A DNA stretch of 64,000 nucleotides from an uncultured Oscillibacter sp. (GCA_910587875.1 CAJUOD010000004.1:1-64000), one strand, 5' to 3'. Counted from the stretch's first letter, positions 9,485 to 18,226 are shown. The notes: generated from the letters alone by a model not told the origin. Program-made: numbers and translations.

Positions 9485-10815
9485 TGGACAACGAAAAGAC
9501 CTTATCCAGCCTCTCCCGGCTGATGTTCGCCCTGAACCTGGCGATTATCCTGTTTTACTCCCTGGCCTGTCTGATCACGACGCTGCGGGTCTGCGGCTCC
9601 TTCGGCGCCTACGACTTCCTCTCCTCCGCCGGGCGGATTCCCCCGCCGCCCTGGAGAATGCCCCTGTGGGCCCTGGGGCAGTACCTGCTCCTGTGCGCCG
9701 TCAGCTTCGGAAAAAACCGCTGGGACATTGAGCGCTTCCAGGTCCGCCTGCTGGTCTGCCTGGTGGAGATCCTGCTGTGCGCGGGCGTCACCGCCTCCCT
9801 GGGCTTCTACTACAGCGGCGCGGCCCTGCTGGTGCTGGCGGACCTGGTCCACTATGTGCGCAACGGCGCGGCCCGGGCCTGCTTCACGGCGGCGCTGATT
9901 CTGCTGTTCTCCTTCGGGCGCTACGAGATCCTCTATCCCCTGACAGGGGGCATCGCCTTCAGCGCCTACCTGGACTACTACAACCAGACGGTCCGGAGCC
10001 TCTTCGCCGGGGTGGAGAGCCTGCTGGTCTGCCTGAACGTGCTGCTGTTCGTCCTCTTTATGATCCTGCTCTTTACAGGCCAGAAGGCGGAGAACAGCCG
10101 CATCCGGAAGCTCAACAAACAGCTGAACCAGGCCAACGACCGCCTCCGGGACTACGCCTTCGAGCTGGAGCGCATGACGGAGGTCCGGGAGCGGAACCGC
10201 CTGGCCCGGGAGATTCACGACACCCTGGGCCACACGCTGACGGGCATCATCATGGGCTCCGACGCGGGCCTGGCCCTCTTCGACGCCGCGCCGGAGGAGG
10301 CCAAGAAGCGCATCCAGGTGGTGGCCCAGGCGGCCCGGGACGGGCTGAACGATGTGCGCCGGTCCATCAAGGCCCTGCGGCCCGACGCTTTGGAAAACAC
10401 CTCTCTGGAGGAGGCGCTGGAGGCCATGATCACCAACTTCAAGGCCACCACCTCGGCGGAGGTCCTCTATGACCAGCAGGCCGGGCCCCTGCACTTCGCC
10501 CAGGACGAGGAGGACACCCTGTACCGGGTCCTCCAGGAGAGCATGACCAATGCCGTCCGGCACGGGCACGCCACGGAGATCCGCATCCGGCTGACCCGGC
10601 GGGAGAGCCTCCTGACCATCGACGTGCGGGACAACGGCCTGGGCAGCGGGGAGGAGCCCCAGGAGGGCTTTGGCCTGCGGCACATGCGGGAGCGGCTGGA
10701 GCTGCTGGGGGGCTCCCTGACCTTTGGGAACCGGGAGGCCTTGGACGGAGACGGGGAGCGGGGCTTTTACATCGTGGTGAGCCTGCCCATCCGGGGGAAG
10801 GAGGAGGAAGCATGA
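9484..10815 (+). CDS. Sensor histidine kinase, NarL/DesK type
   Basis: Two GTG codons lie just upstream (9475, 9481), but ATG 9484 overlaps the previous stop by one base (TGATG) and is preferred. The N-terminal half has about six membrane segments. A coiled linker leads to HisKA_3 (REIHDTLGH, about residue 242), N-box LQESMTNAVRHG and a HATPase with DNGLGSG and GFGLRHMRERL. It is the partner of the next gene, with a 4-bp overlap. Signal input probably comes from the binding proteins encoded on either side, since the kinase has no extracytoplasmic sensor domain of its own. Confidence 0.92.
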   Translation: MDNEKTLSSLSRLMFALNLAIILFYSLACLITTLRVCGSFGAYDFLSSAGRIPPPPWRMPLWALGQYLLLCAVSFGKNRWDIERFQVRLLVCLVEILLCAGVTASLGFYYSGAALLVLADLVHYVRNGAARACFTAALILLFSFGRYEILYPLTGGIAFSAYLDYYNQTVRSLFAGVESLLVCLNVLLFVLFMILLFTGQKAENSRIRKLNKQLNQANDRLRDYAFELERMTEVRERNRLAREIHDTLGHTLTGIIMGSDAGLALFDAAPEEAKKRIQVVAQAARDGLNDVRRSIKALRPDALENTSLEEALEAMITNFKATTSAEVLYDQQAGPLHFAQDEEDTLYRVLQESMTNAVRHGHATEIRIRLTRRESLLTIDVRDNGLGSGEEPQEGFGLRHMRERLELLGGSLTFGNREALDGDGERGFYIVVSLPIRGKEEEA

Positions 10816-11483
10816 TCCGAGTTTTGATCGTGGACGACCAGGAGCTCTTCCGGGAGAGCCTGAAGGTGGTCCTCAGCGTCAGCCCCGGCATTGAGGTCGT
10901 CGGCGCGGCCTCCGGCGTCCAGGAGGCGCTGAAAAGCGCCGCCGCCTGCCGCCCGGACGTGGTGCTGATGGATATCCGCATGCCCGGCATGGACGGGGTG
11001 GAGGGCGCCCGGCTCTTCAAGGAGCGGTATCCCCATATGAAGGTTGTCGTGCTGACCACCTTTGACGACGACGAGTATGTCTTCGGAGCCCTGAAAAACG
11101 GGGCCAGCGGCTACCTCCTCAAGGGCAGCAGCGTCTCCGAGCTGTCCAGGGCGATCCAGATCGTCCACGAGGGCGGGGCCATGCTGAACCCGGAGATCGC
11201 CAGCAAGGCCATTCAGCAGTTTTCCAGCATGGCGAAGGGAACCGCCTCCCTCCAGGTGGACCAGCGGGGCGAGGCGGAGCTCAGCCGCAGCGAGCGGCAG
11301 GTGATCCAGGCCGTGGGCCGGGGCCTGTCCAATAAAGAAATCGCCGGGGAGCTATGCCTCTCCGAGGGGACGGTGCGCAACGCCATCAGCGGCATTTTGA
11401 GCAAGCTGGCCCTCCGGGACCGGACCCAGCTGGCCATCTGGGCCGTGCAGACCGGCGCGGTGAATCAGGGGATGTTCCCATGA
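10812..11483 (+). CDS. Response regulator, NarL/FixJ family
   Basis: The receiver (1-120) has DD at 9-10 and phosphoacceptor Asp54 in LMDIRMPGMDG. A LuxR-type HTH (about 155-215) shows LSRSERQV, GLSNKEIA and SEGTVRNAIS. The start overlaps the kinase stop (ATGA). The likely targets are this operon or the PTS operon just downstream, where a perfect palindrome (ATGACA-TT-TGTCAT) lies before the first gene. That target is inference. Confidence 0.95.
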   Translation: MIRVLIVDDQELFRESLKVVLSVSPGIEVVGAASGVQEALKSAAACRPDVVLMDIRMPGMDGVEGARLFKERYPHMKVVVLTTFDDDEYVFGALKNGASGYLLKGSSVSELSRAIQIVHEGGAMLNPEIASKAIQQFSSMAKGTASLQVDQRGEAELSRSERQVIQAVGRGLSNKEIAGELCLSEGTVRNAISGILSKLALRDRTQLAIWAVQTGAVNQGMFP

Positions 11484-12742
11484 GGCGCCGCCTGGGAATC
11501 GCGGCCCTGGCCGCCGCGCTGCTGGCCGGGGGGCTCCTCTGGGGCCTGGAGGCCCGGCGGGAGCCGGTGCTGACCGTGGGCGTCTACGCCGGGAGCTACT
11601 GGCAGACTCCAAACGGGGACTGTTATCAGATTCTGGACGACGCCATCGCCCTCTTTCAGGAGGCGCACCCCGGCGTCCGGGTGGAGTACGTCAGCGGCAT
11701 CCCCACGGACGCCTACAGCGAGTGGCTGGCGGAGCAGATTCTGAAGGGGACGGAGCCGGACCTCTTCTTCGTCCTGCCGGAGGACTTCAACCTCCTGGCC
11801 TCCTCCGGAGCCCTGGCGGAGTTGGACGGGCTCATGGCCTCGGACCCGGACTTCGACGCCGACGGCTACTACGGGCCCTGCCTCCGGGCCGGGCGCTTCG
11901 GCGGGAAGCAGTACGCCCTGCCTCAGGAGAGCGTGCCCACCATCATGTTTGTCAACAAGACCCTGCTGGAGAGCCGGGGAATCCCCCTGCCGGACAACTG
12001 CTGGACCTGGGAGGACTTTTACGATATCTGCGCCCGGGTGACGGACCTGGACAGCCGGACCTTCGGCGTGTACGGCTACACGTGGCAGAACGCCCTATAC
12101 GCAAACGGGACCGGCCTCTTCTCCGAGGACGGGACGGCCTGCTACCTGGCGGACGAGCGGGTCCAGGCGGCGGTCCGCTTCGCCAGGAGCCTTGGGAACC
12201 TGAACGGGGGCTACACCGTCACGGCCCGGGACTTCGACCTGGGCCGGGTGGCCTTCCGGCCCTTCCTGTTTTCCGAGTACCGGGCCTACCAGCCCTACCC
12301 CTGGCGGGTGCGGAAGTACTCCGGCTTTGCGTGGGACTGCGTGTGTATGCCCGCCGGGCCCAAGGGAGACAACGTGTCCGAGCTCCACACCATGCTGCTG
12401 GGCGTCGGCGCCCGGAGCAAAAACCGGGAGCTTGCCTGGGAGCTGGCCAAGCTCCTCTCCTGGGACGAGACCATCCAGAGCCGGCTGTACACCTACTCCC
12501 ACGGCATCTCCCCCGTGCGGCGGGTGGCGGAAAACGCCGGGGCACTGGCGGCCCCGGACCTGCCCGGCGGCTTCTCGTCGGAGGTCATCCGGGAGATCAT
12601 GAGCACCGCCGTGACGGCCCCCCGCTTTGAGCGCAGCGCCCAGGCCATGATGATGGCGGAGAGCGCCGTGGCGGAGGCCGGGGACCAGGACCAGAGGATG
12701 CTCATTGCCCAGAGGGAGATCAACGTCTTCCTGAACCAGTGA
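11480..12742 (+). CDS. Membrane-anchored extracellular solute-binding protein, family 1
   Basis: The ATG at 11480 overlaps the regulator's stop by 4 bp (ATGA). The 420-residue protein starts with a short charged MRRR and one hydrophobic segment (6-24). It continues as a MalE-type binding protein with EAHPGVRVEYVSG, KGTEPDLFFVLP and an NKTLLE hinge region. No lipobox Cys is visible and no permease or ATPase follows. It is the second binding protein of a four-gene set built around a two-component pair, so a sensory role is more likely than transport. A pseudo-transport role with distant permeases cannot be excluded. Confidence 0.85.
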   Translation: MRRRLGIAALAAALLAGGLLWGLEARREPVLTVGVYAGSYWQTPNGDCYQILDDAIALFQEAHPGVRVEYVSGIPTDAYSEWLAEQILKGTEPDLFFVLPEDFNLLASSGALAELDGLMASDPDFDADGYYGPCLRAGRFGGKQYALPQESVPTIMFVNKTLLESRGIPLPDNCWTWEDFYDICARVTDLDSRTFGVYGYTWQNALYANGTGLFSEDGTACYLADERVQAAVRFARSLGNLNGGYTVTARDFDLGRVAFRPFLFSEYRAYQPYPWRVRKYSGFAWDCVCMPAGPKGDNVSELHTMLLGVGARSKNRELAWELAKLLSWDETIQSRLYTYSHGISPVRRVAENAGALAAPDLPGGFSSEVIREIMSTAVTAPRFERSAQAMMMAESAVAEAGDQDQRMLIAQREINVFLNQ

Positions 12743-12760
12743 CAAATCTCATCGCACGAA

Positions 12761-12810
12761 AAAAACGCCTGTCCGGAACCAGAGCTCTGGTTTCCGGGCG
12801 GGCGTTTTCT
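12761..12810 (+). terminator. Terminator of the sensor operon
   Basis: A near-perfect stem of about 23 bp has arms starting AAAACGCC and ending GGCGTTTT, with a palindromic CCAGAG/CTCTGG tip. It ends in TTTTCTTT. Confidence 0.85.
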
Positions 12811-12884
12811 TTGCGCAGTTTCACCAAAATGAGGGGGCCGTATTTTCGGAAACTGTCAGAGGGTTTGGAACGGGCCGAGATTTT

Positions 12885-12898
12885 ATGACATTTGTCAT
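12885..12898. promoter_or_regulatory. Perfect palindrome upstream of the mannose-family PTS operon
   Basis: ATGACA-TT-TGTCAT lies about 95 nt before the IIA start. It has the form of a binding site for a dimeric NarL-type regulator such as the one encoded at 10812-11483. That pairing is inference. Confidence 0.4.
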
Positions 12899-12991
12899 CC
12901 GGAAGTCGTGACAAAGCTCAGGTGCGCAAACAGCAGATTTCCGTTAAGCTGTAACCATCCTGAACGACACGACAGAAAGGGAGAAGACAGT

Positions 12992-13411
12992 ATGCGGTAT
13001 CATTTGATTGTCAGCCACGGCGGCTTTGCCTCGGGATTGGCGGAGGCCTTGGGAATGCTGGTGGGGAAGCGGGAGGACGTGCTCCCGGTCTCCTTCCGGG
13101 ACGGCATGGCCCTCCCCGCCTTCCAGGAGCAGGTCCGGCAGGTCACCGCCCCCATCACGGCGGAGGACGAGGTCCTGGTCCTGGCGGACCTGGTGAACGG
13201 CTCCCCCCTGACCACCACCATGGCGGTGCTGGCGGAGAGCCCGGGCCTCGCCAGCGTCCGGGCCGTGGGCGGCATGAACCTCCCCATGGCTGTGGCGGCC
13301 ATCGAGGGGGAGGACGACCCCCTGGACGAGACGGCGGAGGCCATGAAGTCCTGCGCCGTGGAGGAAGTCAAGCAGTTCCAGACGGACACCGGAAGCGACG
13401 ACGATATTTGA
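12992..13411 (+). CDS. PTS mannose/fructose/sorbose-family IIA component
   Basis: The 139-residue protein starts at ATG 12992 after AAAGGGAGAA. It has the family signature SHGGFASG with phosphorylated His9, then DLVNGSP and the GGMNLPM segment. IIA takes phosphate from HPr and passes it to IIB. It is the first gene of the IIA-IIB-IIC-IID order. The acidic C-tail (GSDDDI) is typical of stand-alone IIA proteins. The sugar cannot be assigned from sequence alone. Confidence 0.93.
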   Translation: MRYHLIVSHGGFASGLAEALGMLVGKREDVLPVSFRDGMALPAFQEQVRQVTAPITAEDEVLVLADLVNGSPLTTTMAVLAESPGLASVRAVGGMNLPMAVAAIEGEDDPLDETAEAMKSCAVEEVKQFQTDTGSDDDI

Positions 13412-13426
13412 CCCTGTCGGGAGCTG

Positions 13427-13489
13427 GTAGGGGCGGCTATCAGCCGCCTGCGGGAAACTCGCAGATGGGCGGATGATATCCGCCCCTAC
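13427..13489. repeat. Palindromic intergenic repeat, copy 1
   Basis: GTAGGGGCGG...CCGCCCCTAC ends flank inner TATCAGCCGCC and GGGCGGATGATATC blocks, giving a long stem. It sits between the IIA and IIB genes. A 79-bp relative is at 14035-14113. Confidence 0.85.
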
Positions 13490-13518
13490 AACATCAAAAA
13501 TTTTAGGAGGAAACATTT

Positions 13519-14013
13519 ATGATCAGCTTCATCAGAATCGACGACCGCATGATCCACGGGCAGACCTGCACCCGCTGGTCCCTGGAGTACCCCTGCACCG
13601 GCCTGATTGCCGTCAACGACAAGGCCGCGGAAACCCCGGTGCTGAAGGCCGCCTATAAAAACGCCAGCGACAAGAAGACCTTCGTCTGGACCCTGGCGGA
13701 CTGGCAGGCCAAGAAGGAGAAGGTCCTGGCCAGCCAGGACCAGTACTTCCTCATCGCCAAGAACCCCGTCGACATGGCCAACGTCCTGCTGAGCCAGCCC
13801 TTTGACCCCGGTATCCGGGACATCTGCGTGGGCCCCTGCAACGACCGCCCCGGCGCGGTGAAGCTGGGGAACAACCAGTCCATCACCCAGGAGGAGGCCG
13901 AGGCCTTCGAGGACCTGATGGCGGCGGGGTACAACATCGAGTTTGCCCTCATCAAGGAGGCCGCCATCGGCAACTGGAAGAAGTTCCGGGGCCAGTTCGG
14001 CTTCAACGATTAA
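13519..14013 (+). CDS. PTS mannose/fructose/sorbose-family IIB component
   Basis: The 164-residue protein opens with the IIB signature RIDDRMIHGQ, whose His13 carries the phosphate. The VGPCNDRPGA region and C-terminal KKFRGQFGF fit the family and length. AGGAGG lies 8 nt before ATG. It works with the flanking IIA and IIC/IID. A palindromic repeat lies on each side of the gene, so differential stability of the IIA, IIB and IIC parts of the transcript is possible. Confidence 0.93.
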   Translation: MISFIRIDDRMIHGQTCTRWSLEYPCTGLIAVNDKAAETPVLKAAYKNASDKKTFVWTLADWQAKKEKVLASQDQYFLIAKNPVDMANVLLSQPFDPGIRDICVGPCNDRPGAVKLGNNQSITQEEAEAFEDLMAAGYNIEFALIKEAAIGNWKKFRGQFGFND

Positions 14014-14034
14014 GCCCACTCCCTGAACCTGCCC

Positions 14035-14113
14035 GTAGGGGCGGCTATCAGCCGCCCGTCTTCCCGGAAACTCCGGAGCTTCCATAGAACGGGCGGATGA
14101 TATCCGCCCCTAC
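14035..14113. repeat. Palindromic intergenic repeat, copy 2
   Basis: It has the same ends and inner blocks as the copy at 13427-13489, with a longer central loop (79 bp). It lies between the IIB and IIC genes. Confidence 0.85.
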
Positions 14114-14149
14114 GGAGGCAAATCTAAGATTCAGAAAGGAACCATCGTC

Positions 14150-14998
14150 ATGACAATCAATGTTGTGCAGGCCGCCATCTTGGGGCTGTGCGCGTGCCTG
14201 TCCTCCATGCCGGGCCTGGGCGGCACCACCTTCGGAAACTACACCCTGGGCCGCCCCCTCATCGGCGGTTTGATCTGCGGTCTGGTCCTGGGCAACGTGC
14301 CCATGGGCATCATGCTGGGCGCGGCGGTGCAGATCGTGTACATCGCCCTGGTCACCCCCGGCGGCACCGTGTCCGCCGACGTGCGCTCCATCTCCTACAT
14401 CGGCATCCCCCTTGCCATGCTGTACGTCTCCTCCGTGGGGCTGGACCCCGCCACCGCCGAGGCCCAGGGCTTCGCGGTCTCCATGGCCGCCACTGTGGGC
14501 ACCGTGGGTACGGTCTTGTTCTACGGCACCGCTACCGTCAACCTGGTCTGGCAGCACATGGGCCTGGAGTGGGTCAAGAAGGGCCAGCTGAAGAAGCTGT
14601 ATCTGGTGGACATGGTCCTGCCCTGGATCTCCCACATCCTCTGCTCCTTCATTCCCACCTTCATCATGTGCTACTTCGGCTCCAACATGGTCCAGCTCAT
14701 CAAGGACTACCTGCCCATGGACGGCCTGGCCATGAAGACCCTCTTCACCGTGGGCTCCCTGCTTCCCGCCGTGGGCGTGGCCATCCTCCTCAAACAGGTG
14801 GTGTCCAAGCCCGTGGACTTCCTGACCTTCTTCTTTGGCTTCACCCTCTGCGCCTGCATGCACCTGAACCTGATTGGCTGCGCCATCGTAGGCGGCTTCT
14901 TCGCCATCATCAACTACAACATCCGCTGCCTGGCCCTGCGGCCCGCCGCCGCCACGGCCGCCATCGGCGCGGGAGACGACGATGAGGAGGATATCTGA
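14150..14998 (+). CDS. PTS mannose/fructose/sorbose-family IIC component
   Basis: The 282-residue integral membrane protein has several hydrophobic segments and the family's GAAVQIVYIALVTPGG region. With IID it forms the sugar channel. An acidic tail (GDDDEEDI) ends the protein. AAAGGAA precedes the ATG. The stop is 2 bp from the IID start, so the two are co-translated. Confidence 0.93.
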   Translation: MTINVVQAAILGLCACLSSMPGLGGTTFGNYTLGRPLIGGLICGLVLGNVPMGIMLGAAVQIVYIALVTPGGTVSADVRSISYIGIPLAMLYVSSVGLDPATAEAQGFAVSMAATVGTVGTVLFYGTATVNLVWQHMGLEWVKKGQLKKLYLVDMVLPWISHILCSFIPTFIMCYFGSNMVQLIKDYLPMDGLAMKTLFTVGSLLPAVGVAILLKQVVSKPVDFLTFFFGFTLCACMHLNLIGCAIVGGFFAIINYNIRCLALRPAAATAAIGAGDDDEEDI

Positions 14999-15000
14999 CC

Positions 15001-15828
15001 ATGAAAAAGCTTTCGAAAAAGGCACTGAACCACTCCTTCCTCAACTGGTTCTACGGCCACCTGACCTGCTTCTCCCAGGAGCATATGCAGACCTTCGGCT
15101 ACATGACCGCCATGCTCCCCATTGTCCAGGAGCTTTATGACACCAACGAGGAGCAGACGGAAAAGGTCCTGACCTACTCCACCTTCTTCAACACCGAGCC
15201 CCAGGTGGGCTCCATCGTGGTGGGCATCACCGCCGGCATGGAGGAGGCCCGGGCCAACGGGGAACCCGTGGACGACGAGACCATCAACGGCATCCGGGCG
15301 GGACTCATGGGCCCCCTGGCGGGCATCGGCGACTCCCTGGTCGTCGGCACCCTGCTCCCCATCCTGCTGGGCATCGCCCTGGGCCTCTCCGGCGGCGGCT
15401 CCCCCCTGGGCGCCATCTTCTACATCCTGGCTTGGAACATCGGCATGTTCCTCATCATGCGCTTCATGTACTTCAAGGGCTACGAGCTGGGCGGCAAGGC
15501 CGTGGAGATACTCGTCGGTGAAAAAGCCAACGCCATCCGGGACTCCATCATCATGCTGGGCACCATGGTCATCGGAGGCGTGACGGCCAGCTGGATCAAC
15601 ATCACGACCTCCTTCCAGATGCTGGGCAGCGACGGAAGCGTCATCGTGGACCTGCAGAAGACCCTGAACGACGTGTATCCCTCCATCCTCAGCGCCGTGT
15701 TCGTTCTGGTCTGCTGGTATCTCCTCAGCAAGAAGCGCTTAAGCCCCGTGGTGGTCATGCTGATTCTGGTAGCTGTGGCCTTCGTGGGCGTGCTCCTGGG
15801 CTTCTTCGACCCGAGGCTTGCTTACTAA
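15001..15828 (+). CDS. PTS mannose/fructose/sorbose-family IID component
   Basis: The 275-residue protein shows the IID signature MQTFGYMTAMLPIV near residue 29 and YSTFFNTEPQVGSIVVG near 58. It has a long cytoplasmic N-half and C-terminal membrane segments. It pairs with IIC in the membrane. It is the last PTS subunit gene of the operon. Confidence 0.94.
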   Translation: MKKLSKKALNHSFLNWFYGHLTCFSQEHMQTFGYMTAMLPIVQELYDTNEEQTEKVLTYSTFFNTEPQVGSIVVGITAGMEEARANGEPVDDETINGIRAGLMGPLAGIGDSLVVGTLLPILLGIALGLSGGGSPLGAIFYILAWNIGMFLIMRFMYFKGYELGGKAVEILVGEKANAIRDSIIMLGTMVIGGVTASWINITTSFQMLGSDGSVIVDLQKTLNDVYPSILSAVFVLVCWYLLSKKRLSPVVVMLILVAVAFVGVLLGFFDPRLAY

Positions 15829-15900
15829 GCCGTCGCAAGCTGCGTATCCCTCGCTTCCGGCCCTTGGCCGAAAGCTCACTCACTTCGCTGCTCCGTCTTT

Positions 15901-15935
15901 CCAGCCGTGATCCGCTTCGCTGGGTTCACGGCTGG
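15901..15935 (+). repeat. Stem-loop after the IID gene
   Basis: CCAGCCGTGA (15901-15910) pairs with TCACGGCTGG (15926-15935). No U-tract follows, so it is a processing or stability stem rather than a classic terminator. Confidence 0.5.
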
Positions 15936-15971
15936 GAAGGGGAGTGAAAATCAATCATTAGGAGAACGCTT

Positions 15972-16238
15972 ATGCTGAGCAAAGAACTGGCGCTGGACGA
16001 GGCGCGGAAGCAAAAGGAGGCCCTGGCGGTAATCGGAGGCTGGCGGCGGTGTTTGTTCCTGCTGACGGCCTCCCTGTCCGCCCTGGCGGTGTTCGGGTTC
16101 CAGATGGAGGGCTGGCTGGTTTTGGGCATTTCTGCGGCAATCGCCGCGGCGGTGAGCCTGGGGCTGACCTTCCTGGTGGACCTGAGCATCCGCAACGGCC
16201 GCCGGAACGTGGAGCGGATTCTGGACTCCCTCCGGTAA
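15972..16238 (+). CDS. Small two-segment membrane protein, unknown function
   Basis: The 88-residue protein has a charged amphipathic N-terminus, two hydrophobic segments (about 29-47 and 49-70) and a basic C-tail (RNGRRNVER). AGGAGAA lies 6 nt before ATG. It sits between the PTS genes and a HAD phosphatase in the same direction, so it is probably co-transcribed. I do not recognise a family. Confidence 0.7.
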   Translation: MLSKELALDEARKQKEALAVIGGWRRCLFLLTASLSALAVFGFQMEGWLVLGISAAIAAAVSLGLTFLVDLSIRNGRRNVERILDSLR

Positions 16239-16260
16239 TATTTCGACAAAGAGGCGCGTT

Positions 16261-17094
16261 ATGATGCGGCAGACCTATTCCATTGTATTCCTGGATATCG
16301 ACGGGACGCTGCTGGATTCCAGCCACCGTATCTCCCCCAACACAAAGGGGCTTTTAAACCGCCTGGAGAGGCGGGGCGTCCCCGTCATCCTCTGCTCCGC
16401 CCGCTACCCGGACGGCGTGGAGTTCGTTGTGCGGCAGGCGGAGCTCCGCAGCCCCATCGTCTGCTACGGCGGGGCGCTGATCCTGGACGAAAAGCGCTCC
16501 ATCCTGGCGGACACGGGGATCGGAATCCAGACCGCCGTCCGCTTCAAGCGGTTCGTGGACGAGCGCTTCCCGGAGCTCATCACCAGCACCTATCTCTACA
16601 GCGTCTGGCTGGTGGACGACGCCGAAAACCCCGCCATCCGGCGGGAGGCGGACATCATTCAATGCACGCCCCTGGCCGGGAATCTGGAAACGGCCTCCCA
16701 GGCCATGGACCATGTCCACAAGCTGCTTTGCATGGGAGCGCCCGGGCAGATCCTCCGGCTTCAAAAAGAGGCGGCGCCCCTGTTCCCGGAGGTAGAACTG
16801 CTCAGCTCCGGCGCGACATACCTGGAGGTTCTGCCGAAGGGCGTCTCCAAATGCACCGCCATGCAGGCGCTCCAGGCCCATTACGGCCTGGGCCGGGAGT
16901 CGTCCGTGGCCTGCGGGGACCACTTCGTGGACCTGGAAATGATCCGGTACGCGGGGCTGGGAATCGCCATGGGCAACGCGCCGGAGGAGGTCCGGGCGGC
17001 GGCGGACCGGGTGACGGCCTCCAACGACGGGGAGGGGGTCTATATCGCCCTGAAGAACCTAAGATTTTCCCCGCCGCCGAAAAAAGACGCATAG
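16261..17094 (+). CDS. HAD-IIB (Cof-type) sugar-phosphate phosphatase
   Basis: The 277-residue protein has HAD motif I FLDIDGTLLD (Asp12, Asp14), motif II in LCSARYP, a Cof-type cap domain, motif III Lys in LPKGVSKCTA and motif IV GDHFVDLEM. It likely dephosphorylates a sugar phosphate from the upstream PTS, or acts as house-cleaning. Two ATGs abut at 16261 and 16264; either could be used. The gene closes the PTS operon. Confidence 0.9.
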   Translation: MMRQTYSIVFLDIDGTLLDSSHRISPNTKGLLNRLERRGVPVILCSARYPDGVEFVVRQAELRSPIVCYGGALILDEKRSILADTGIGIQTAVRFKRFVDERFPELITSTYLYSVWLVDDAENPAIRREADIIQCTPLAGNLETASQAMDHVHKLLCMGAPGQILRLQKEAAPLFPEVELLSSGATYLEVLPKGVSKCTAMQALQAHYGLGRESSVACGDHFVDLEMIRYAGLGIAMGNAPEEVRAAADRVTASNDGEGVYIALKNLRFSPPPKKDA

Positions 17095-17100
17095 CGCGGA

Positions 17101-17142
17101 GCCCCCGGCGGGGACCAGGTCCGTCCTGTCCCCGCCGGGGGC
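17101..17142. terminator. Strong GC hairpin between convergent genes
   Basis: A 15-bp perfect stem (17101-17115 with 17128-17142) lies between the HAD gene and the facing stalk-domain gene. T-tracts are weak on both sides. Confidence 0.6.
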
Positions 17143-17177
17143 TTCCGCTTAGAAAGCTCCGCCCGGCCTCCGCCGTA

Positions 17178-18104
17178 TTACCAGGTCGGGCCCCGCATAA
17201 TGACCTCCCGGGCCTCCTCCATAGTCAGCCCTTCCGTATCATAGTGCCCCTCACAGCCCACCTTGTACTCGCCGATGACATTCCCCTCAGAATTGTACAG
17301 GGGGATGGAGTACCAGTGGGGACACTCCTCCTTAGAAAGGCCCTGCAAGGCCGTCCCGGCCTCATGCAGCTCGGCCTCCCGGATATACCCCTCCGGGCGG
17401 CCCTCCGGCGGATAGGCGGCCAAATGATGCAGGTCCGGCATATAGCCCACATAGTCCGCCAGCAGTATGGAGCCGTAGCTCTCGCCCTTGCTGTTTTTGG
17501 GGTAGTCCCCGTCCACCAAGGACCACTTCATGGCCTTTTTGTCGCTTTCCTGAAGGGCGTCCTTGTTCCCCACCAGATACTCCCACCGCAGCACTCCGTT
17601 TTTGTCCTTGAACATCTTGTCGTTTCCCCGGTAGGAGTTCGGATCGTCGTCCGGCAGGATGGTCCCGCCCAGGCTCTTGATCAGCTCCACGTCGCCCCGG
17701 CGGGGATTTTCGGGCACCGTCTTGGGCGTGCGGAGGTCAATGACATTCTCATCGGCGGCGGGCTGAGGATCAGAGGCGGGCTTGGCGGGCTGTTTCCCCA
17801 GAAGGACCGTCTTGGCGGCGGAGTCATAGCCAATCTCCGTGCCCAGCAGCTCGCTGATGGTGCGGATGGGCAGATAGTTGGTCTTCCCTCCCGCCGCGTC
17901 GGTGTAGAGGATGGAGCCGGGGACCTTCTGCCCGTTGGCGGCGGTGATGTCCTGGCCCGCCGTGATCTTCTGCTGTCCGTCCAGAGCCACGTTGGCGAAG
18001 TTGTAGGACACCTTCCCGGAAGCCGCCAAGGCGGTGGTCAGGCAGAGGGACAGGGCCAGGGCGGCAAAGAAGCCTCCGGCAAAGGACGCGATTCGTTTTT
18101 TCAT
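17178..18104 (-). CDS. Secreted stalk-domain protein, unknown function
   Basis: The 308-residue protein has a clear signal peptide (MKKRIASFAG, Ala-rich core, cut near 28). Residues 35-115 match the copper-amine-oxidase N-terminal-like stalk domain (YLPIRTISELLG, IGYDSAAKTVLLG). The C-terminal 180 residues are acidic and Tyr-rich and I do not recognise them. An ECF-type promoter motif shared with the neighbouring sigma gene lies 65 nt upstream, so it is probably a direct target of that sigma factor and acts at the cell surface. Confidence 0.85.
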   Translation of the reverse strand: MKKRIASFAGGFFAALALSLCLTTALAASGKVSYNFANVALDGQQKITAGQDITAANGQKVPGSILYTDAAGGKTNYLPIRTISELLGTEIGYDSAAKTVLLGKQPAKPASDPQPAADENVIDLRTPKTVPENPRRGDVELIKSLGGTILPDDDPNSYRGNDKMFKDKNGVLRWEYLVGNKDALQESDKKAMKWSLVDGDYPKNSKGESYGSILLADYVGYMPDLHHLAAYPPEGRPEGYIREAELHEAGTALQGLSKEECPHWYSIPLYNSEGNVIGEYKVGCEGHYDTEGLTMEEAREVIMRGPTW

Positions 18105-18142
18105 GGTGATGACCTTCCTTTCGTGTTTCCGGCGGGAAGGAG

Positions 18143-18191
18143 GAAGCCCTCCCGCCCCCGTTCTATCTGGTAAACGGAGAGGGAGGGCTTC
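18143..18191. repeat. Stem-loop overlapping the shared ECF-type promoter
   Basis: GAAGCCCTCCC (18143-18153) pairs with GGGAGGGCTTC (18181-18191), with an inner CCGTT/AACGG pair. No T-tract follows, so it may be the 3' end of the anti-sigma transcript or simply promoter structure. Confidence 0.45.
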
Positions 18192-18199
18192 GCATTACA
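18169..18199 (-). promoter_or_regulatory. ECF-type promoter of the stalk-domain gene
   Basis: On the minus strand, TGTAAT (18199-18194), exactly 17 nt, then CGTTTACC (18176-18169). The same motif and spacing occur before the ECF sigma gene at 20071-20101. Confidence 0.7.
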
Positions 18200-18226
18200 C
18201 AATTTTCAAAAATCTAGAAAATTTTT

